From assembly GCA_934591815.1 (NCBI GenBank), contig CAKTPV010000004.1:1-64000 (forward strand): a DNA stretch of 64,000 nucleotides. Direction: 5' to 3'. The notes under the pieces are model-generated. The model worked only from the letters and a program-made list of their open reading frames with translations, made no database searches and had not been told where the DNA came from. The translations under genes and the position numbers were made by a program. This document shows positions 59,912 through 64,000 of this stretch, piece by piece. Source of the stretch: an uncultured Oscillospiraceae bacterium. Lineage in GTDB: Bacteria > Bacillota > Clostridia > Oscillospirales > Oscillospiraceae. Each line of letters starts with the position of its first letter. Within the stretch, counting starts at the first letter, position 1.

Positions 59912-61112
59912 GAGGATATTCGAGGTATATCTTGCGAAAGAAGGCGTACCCAACAACGAGGCGTATGCCAAGCTGGACTTGCCTGCCTCACCGTGGGAAC
60001 TGTGGGACGCGCTGGACAAGGTGCGGCTGAACGAGGGTGAGCAGTTGTACATGGAGATCGACGATTACTATGCTTTCGAATATCTTGCCCCGCATTTAGA
60101 GGAGCTGGATATCAGTCTCAACGAGCTCAACGACCTTGCCGCAAGGCTTGCGACGTTGGATGAGGTACAGGGGATCGCCTTTGAGGGACTGTTCTCCATG
60201 GAGGTGCAGAAAAAAGTAAACACCAACGGCGGTATCATCACAATGCAGGATATGAGAGATCTGGCTGTCAGCGCAAAGACCGACTGCTATCATGTGGTGG
60301 ATGCCGCCGACGACGCCCAGCTTGGCCGCTTCTACGCGGAAAACGACTTTGTGCCGGAACTGGAGGGCATATCGGATGCGGTATTCGAGATGCTGGACTT
60401 TGCCGGCATCGGAAGAATGATGCGATGCAGTGAAAACGGCGTATTTGTGGGAAACCTGTATGTGCTGCGGGACGGCGAACTGACAACCGCGCCGCCCTGC
60501 GCCAAGGACTTGCCGGAAAAGCCGGGATACCTCTTCCGGCTCACGCTCGGATTGCATCCCGATATTGGCGATGACCGCACGGTGACGTTGATCCTTCCCG
60601 CAGCAGAGGCGGAGCTGCTGGATGCGCAGGCGCAGCTCGGCACAGAGGGCTGGGAGGGCGTCGCGGTCATTGATTACGATGGAATCATTCCCTATGCGGC
60701 AGAATTCACCGACCTGCCCATGGAACTGGACGAATTCAACGTGCTCGCCGCAGCGGTGCGGGATATGCCCTCGCCTGAAAAGCAGCTTCCAAAGCTGAAG
60801 GCGCTGCTGAAGCAATTTGAAGTACAGGACATTGCGACCGCCATAAGCCTGACAGAGTGTCTGGATGACTACGTTCTCACACCGGAGATCAGCTCGCCGC
60901 AGGAAACTGCCATCGACCAGCTTCACTTCATGACGGATGACCACTCGGTGGAATTGCTGCTCTCCCATGTAAACCTCTACGCCTACGGCTGCGACCTCAT
61001 CAGAGAGGACAACGCAGTGCTCTCGCCCTACGGCCTGCTGCACCGTGCGGACTATCAGCCCATGCTGTCACCAATGCAGGAAACACAGAAAATGGAGATG
61101 AAAATGAAATGA
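59904..61112 (+). CDS. Tandem ArdA-like anti-restriction protein 3
   Basis: 402 residues from a TTG start (GGAGGG 7 bases upstream), overlapping the preceding gene by 8 bases. First module: NELNDLAARLATLDEVQGIA, then FEMLDFAGIGRMMRCSENGV; second module: DEFNVLAAAVRDMPSPEKQL, then LLLSHVNLYAYGCDLIREDN. Very acidic, as expected of a DNA mimic. The order of motifs parallels the other two tandem proteins, indicating duplication and divergence in place. Confidence 0.6.
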   Translation: MGKRIFEVYLAKEGVPNNEAYAKLDLPASPWELWDALDKVRLNEGEQLYMEIDDYYAFEYLAPHLEELDISLNELNDLAARLATLDEVQGIAFEGLFSMEVQKKVNTNGGIITMQDMRDLAVSAKTDCYHVVDAADDAQLGRFYAENDFVPELEGISDAVFEMLDFAGIGRMMRCSENGVFVGNLYVLRDGELTTAPPCAKDLPEKPGYLFRLTLGLHPDIGDDRTVTLILPAAEAELLDAQAQLGTEGWEGVAVIDYDGIIPYAAEFTDLPMELDEFNVLAAAVRDMPSPEKQLPKLKALLKQFEVQDIATAISLTECLDDYVLTPEISSPQETAIDQLHFMTDDHSVELLLSHVNLYAYGCDLIREDNAVLSPYGLLHRADYQPMLSPMQETQKMEMKMK

Positions 61113-61513
61113 CCATGGAACAATTTCAAGAAAAGTATAAACTCTCCTTGCCGCTCAAGACGCGGAAGGAATTCGAGGCGGCCCGTCGCAGGATGGGCGC
61201 TCTGACCAAGGACGAAAAGGCGATTCTCTCCGCCATCGTTCTGCAAAAGGGCGAGGCTGAGGCTGGGGAGATTTTCGCAAATTCACCGGAGCGGCTGCGT
61301 GATTACACGATCCTCAAGGGCGTCAACAGCTATGCCGCGCTGGGCAGATATTATCTCGCTAACGAAACTACCGTCCCGGAGGAGCTGTATGAGTACATGG
61401 ACCTGGGTGCGCTGGGCTGCCGCTACGAGGACGAGCATCCCGGCGTGTTCATCGGCAGTGATTATGTGTGCTACCCTGCGGAGGAACAGGATCTTACCAT
61501 GGAAATGCAGTAG
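61109..61513 (+). CDS. Single-module ArdA-like protein
   Basis: 134 residues. KTRKEFEAARRRMGALTKDE followed by YALGRYYLANE-like and PEELYEYMDLGALGCRYEDE, VFIGSDYVCYP: one copy of the module that is doubled in its neighbours. ATGA overlap with the previous gene; last gene before the terminator. Confidence 0.6.
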   Translation: MTMEQFQEKYKLSLPLKTRKEFEAARRRMGALTKDEKAILSAIVLQKGEAEAGEIFANSPERLRDYTILKGVNSYAALGRYYLANETTVPEELYEYMDLGALGCRYEDEHPGVFIGSDYVCYPAEEQDLTMEMQ

Positions 61514-61558
61514 CTGACCATATCTTAACCACGCCAGCTGCGCGGATAAGAACTACAC

Positions 61559-61606
61559 CAAGGGGCCGTATTCCCGGATGGGGAAAAGCGGCCCCTTCTT
61601 TTTTGC
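61559..61606 (+). terminator. Terminator of the ArdA-like operon
   Basis: AAGGGGCCG / CGGCCCCTT stem with an inner loop, then CTTTTTTG. Confidence 0.8.
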
Positions 61607-61655
61607 GCTGATTTGACCTCCTGCTCCGGGATAACGGGCCCGGAAAGGAGGAACT

Positions 61656-61994
61656 GTGCCGATCAACAAAGCCCTTGCAGAGTATCTTGAACTCTACCAC
61701 AAGGGCGAGGCAAACGCCGTCACCAGCCGGGAGCTGGAGTGTGCCTTCCGAATGCGCGGCTCCGAGCTGCGCCGGGAGATCAACGCCCTGCGGGGCGACG
61801 GCATCCCCATCTGCAGCTTTGACGGCGGCTACTACTATGCCGCCACCGAGGAGGAGCTGCGGCGCACCATCCGGCAGCTCCGCAGCCGGATCAAGAAAAT
61901 CGCATTTGCGGAGCGCGGCCTGTCCCGCACCTTGCCTGACTATGAGGACACCGGTCAGCTCTCCCTCCCACTGGAGGGAGGTGACACCTCTTGA
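61656..61994 (+). CDS. Small winged-helix-type protein
   Basis: 112 residues from a GTG start after GGAGGAAC. TSRELECAFRMRGSELRREI and NALRGDGIPICSFDGGYYYA form a DNA-binding winged helix, followed by a basic helix (RRTIRQLRSRIKKIAFAERG). Stop overlaps the methylase start, so it is coupled to it; control of the methylase gene or DNA recognition is a guess from position. Confidence 0.7.
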   Translation: MPINKALAEYLELYHKGEANAVTSRELECAFRMRGSELRREINALRGDGIPICSFDGGYYYAATEEELRRTIRQLRSRIKKIAFAERGLSRTLPDYEDTGQLSLPLEGGDTS

Positions 61995-62950
61995 ACAGAT
62001 TTATTCCCTGGGTGGGCGGCAAGGGCAAGCTGCTGTGGATCATCAACAAGCTGATGCCGGACCGCTACACCCGCTTCATCGATGTGTTTGGCGGCAGCGG
62101 CACGGTGACCATGTGCCGTCCCATCCAGCGCGGCTGCATGGAGGTCTACAACGACTTCAACGGCAATCTCACCAACCTGTTCTGCTGCGTGAAGAACCGC
62201 CCCATGGCACTGCTGGCGGAGCTGGGTTTCCTGCCGCTGAACACGCGGGATGACTTCAATGTCCTCTATAAGTTCTTCTCCAAGGGCGAGTTCACGGACG
62301 ACTACCTGCAGGAGGAGATGGATCTGACGGAGGTCTACCTCAAGCCGCCCGACGCCGAGGCCATCCGCGCCCTTATGCTGGAGCGCACGCCCCGCGGGAG
62401 CATCCGCCGCGCGGCGGACTTCTTCAAGCTCATCCGCTACAGCTTCAGCGGCGGCGCCAAGTCCTTCGGCGGCAAGCCCTGCGACATCCGCCGTTTCTTT
62501 CACCTGATCTGGGAATGCTCCCGCAGGCTGGCGAATGTCATTGTGGAGAACAAGGACTTCGAGGAGGTCATCCGTCAGTACGACCGGGCAGGCGCCGTGA
62601 TCTACTGTGACCCGCCCTACTACAAGGCGGAGAGCTGCTACGAGGTGGAGTTTCCCCCGGAGGATCATCAGCGGCTCCATGATGTACTGGTCACCTGTGA
62701 AGGATACTTCATCGTTTCCTACAACTACCAGGACTACATCTGCGAGATCTATCAGGATTGCTATATCTTCCGCACCTCCCGTCCCAACAGCATGTCCCAG
62801 ACGGCAGGCAGCGAATATGAGGAGATCGTCATCACCAATTATGACCCCCGCAAAGCCTGCTGGCAGCTCTCTATGGATAGTCTGCTGGGCGGCGATGGCG
62901 ACACCCGCTACGAGCTGATCCATGAGCCGGAGCATCCCTTAAAAATCTGA
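61991..62950 (+). CDS. Dam-type DNA adenine methyltransferase
   Basis: 319 residues from a TTG start with GGAGG 9 bases upstream. Motif X/I region IPWVGGKGKL and FIDVFGGSGTVTM bind SAM; motif IV VIYCDPPYY is the catalytic DPPY of N6-adenine methylases (D12 class). No restriction nuclease is adjacent, so it is probably an orphan methylase that protects or regulates element DNA. The target sequence cannot be read from the protein. Confidence 0.9.
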   Translation: MNRFIPWVGGKGKLLWIINKLMPDRYTRFIDVFGGSGTVTMCRPIQRGCMEVYNDFNGNLTNLFCCVKNRPMALLAELGFLPLNTRDDFNVLYKFFSKGEFTDDYLQEEMDLTEVYLKPPDAEAIRALMLERTPRGSIRRAADFFKLIRYSFSGGAKSFGGKPCDIRRFFHLIWECSRRLANVIVENKDFEEVIRQYDRAGAVIYCDPPYYKAESCYEVEFPPEDHQRLHDVLVTCEGYFIVSYNYQDYICEIYQDCYIFRTSRPNSMSQTAGSEYEEIVITNYDPRKACWQLSMDSLLGGDGDTRYELIHEPEHPLKI

Positions 62951-62970
62951 ACAATAAAAGGAGAAGCAGC

Positions 62971-63492
62971 ATGAAATTTGTAAAATACAACGACAACAAG
63001 AGCGTCACCATCCCGCCCGCCGTTCTGACCGTCTGCGGGCTGGACGATGAGGGGAAGCTGGAAATGGCCGGCGCCAAGGGCGCGGTCATTTTGTCAAAGA
63101 GCGAGATGACCGCCATGGAGATGGTGCGCACGATCCTCGCCCTGACGGACCGCGCCGGTCAGCTGATGCGGGAGCTGACGGACCTCTGCGGCAGCTGCGA
63201 GGGCTGCACCGAGGGGCACTGCACCTTCCGCGACGCGGACATCGAGGAGCTGATCCGCCCCGCCGTCACCGTTCCCGATTGGGCCAGAGAGGAAGCGGAC
63301 ATCGCGCCCGACGCCAAGCTGGACTGCCATGTAGATGAGGGCTCCGGTGTGATCACCGTGTGCGAGACATTTTACGACCACGACCTCTCCGATATTCCCG
63401 CCGAGCTGCTGGAGGCCCTGCGCAAGTCCGGCTGCTGCCTGTCCGTACTGGAGGATATGCTGATGGACGACGATGTCATCTACGATAAGTGA
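62971..63492 (+). CDS. AbrB-like protein with Cys cluster
   Basis: 173 residues. The first 45 residues (MKFVKYNDNKSVTIPPAVLT, VCGLDDEGKLEM) look like a SpoVT/AbrB swapped-hairpin DNA-binding domain. Cys73, 76, 79 and 84 (CGSCEGCTEGHC) could bind a metal. The C-terminal 80 residues are acidic and unassigned. 20 bases after the methylase. Confidence 0.65.
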   Translation: MKFVKYNDNKSVTIPPAVLTVCGLDDEGKLEMAGAKGAVILSKSEMTAMEMVRTILALTDRAGQLMRELTDLCGSCEGCTEGHCTFRDADIEELIRPAVTVPDWAREEADIAPDAKLDCHVDEGSGVITVCETFYDHDLSDIPAELLEALRKSGCCLSVLEDMLMDDDVIYDK

Positions 63493-63533
63493 TACCGTAG
63501 GCATTCAAAGAAGAAACGAGGCGAGAGATCCAA

Positions 63534-64000
63534 ATGAATGAAACCTATCTCTATCCCTACTCGGCGAAGGAGGCCAGAGAACGAAATGAGCTTTCGCTCT
63601 GGAGGGAAAGCCATCGCGCCAACATCGCCTGCCGGGAAGCCATCGAGGATGCCATCCGTCGGAGCTTCGACGGAATGCATCTGGACAAGGACTGTATCAC
63701 ACCCGTGCTGGACGCATACGGTTATAAACGCACCGCATGGGTGCTTGCCAATACCCTGCATGAACTCAAGTGGGATGGGCGTTTCAGCCCCGCCAATAAG
63801 CAGTGGGCTGAGCGGCGCTACATTCCGCAGGATGAGCGTCACAATGCCGAGATCACTATTCGAAGCCACCCCGCCGTGCTGGATGGCTTCGTCAGTCTCT
63901 ACCGCAAGGCGGTGCAGGCATTAAATCTCTTCGGTACGGAGCATTGTGTCGGTGACCGCGCCGAGCAGGACTTCACCGGCAAGGTGCTGGTGCTGTCGCC
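63534..64000 (+). CDS. DUF3849-type protein, N-terminal part (cut by window edge)
   Basis: 155 codons to the edge with no stop. MNETYLYPYSAKEARERNEL, CREAIEDAIRRSFDGMHLDK, RTAWVLANTLHELKWDGRFS and NLFGTEHCVGDRAEQDFTGK fit the DUF3849 family of element-borne proteins of unknown function. Starts after GAGGCGAGAG. Confidence 0.75.
   Translation, partial: MNETYLYPYSAKEARERNELSLWRESHRANIACREAIEDAIRRSFDGMHLDKDCITPVLDAYGYKRTAWVLANTLHELKWDGRFSPANKQWAERRYIPQDERHNAEITIRSHPAVLDGFVSLYRKAVQALNLFGTEHCVGDRAEQDFTGKVLVLS

Noticed and set aside
62971..63492. Second SpoVT copy that could complement the broken gene
   Set aside because: Only a general AbrB-like N-terminus; it lacks the SpoVT signature (RRIDDLGRVVIPKE) and the GAF-like C-terminal domain.
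1..64000. CRISPR arrays, insertion sequences with DDE transposases, rRNA genes
   Set aside because: No regularly spaced repeats, no transposase motifs and no rRNA-like sequence were seen on either strand.

Overview
The window looks like a chromosome segment of a GC-rich, anaerobic, spore-forming member of the Clostridia, probably of the Oscillospirales/Oscillospiraceae type. The evidence is a ribosomal protein L27 with the Firmicutes N-terminal extension next to its protease Prp, an uninterrupted sigK, the start of spoVT behind a sigma-G-like promoter, FMN, glycine and SAM-I riboswitches, a CIRCE operator, a group-B [FeFe] hydrogenase and Feo iron uptake. No species can be named from the sequence alone.

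Layout. 1-26 kb: rplU-prp-rpmA and obg (cut at the left edge), MTA/SAH nucleosidase, tmcAL, threonine ammonia-lyase with peptidase T, sigK, the hydrogenase, an LtaS-like sulfatase, dinB, ribU under an FMN riboswitch, a DUF2975/XRE pair, and a glycine-riboswitch operon gcvT::glyA-gcvH-gcvPA-gcvPB in which the aminomethyltransferase and serine hydroxymethyltransferase are one polypeptide. Then comes a YtrA-like GntR/ABC operon with two palindromic operators in its promoter. 26-45 kb: metK behind a SAM-I riboswitch, an rRNA/tRNA methyltransferase, ftsH, CIRCE-controlled hsp20, MATE pump, HAD nucleotidase, two flavoenzymes, proBA, a divergent citrate synthase / aconitase-isocitrate dehydrogenase module feeding 2-oxoglutarate and so glutamate and proline, small enzymes and purine nucleoside phosphorylase.

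45.7-48.1 kb: a small element or element remnant of lower GC: an 84-residue protein and a large serine recombinase whose 3' end is fused to antisense spoVT. Only about 34 codons of spoVT remain and the rest of the gene was not found in the window. 48.2-52.4 kb: an SDR-feoAB-Cys-rich protein-membrane protein operon.

52.5 kb to the right edge: a second, larger mobile element. It begins with the 3' fragment of a tRNA-Ser(CGA) gene (attachment site), phased repeats resembling integrase arm sites, and an excisionase-like double helix-turn-helix protein. A tightly packed gene set of conjugative-element accessory type follows: several acidic proteins with ArdA (DNA-mimic anti-restriction)-like modules, most of them with two modules in tandem, LPD28-like and DUF4314-like proteins, a Dam-type adenine methylase, an AbrB-like protein and a DUF3849 protein cut by the window edge. 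My reading is that this is the anti-restriction region of an integrative conjugative element; its integrase, transfer genes and intact tRNA-Ser should lie to the right.
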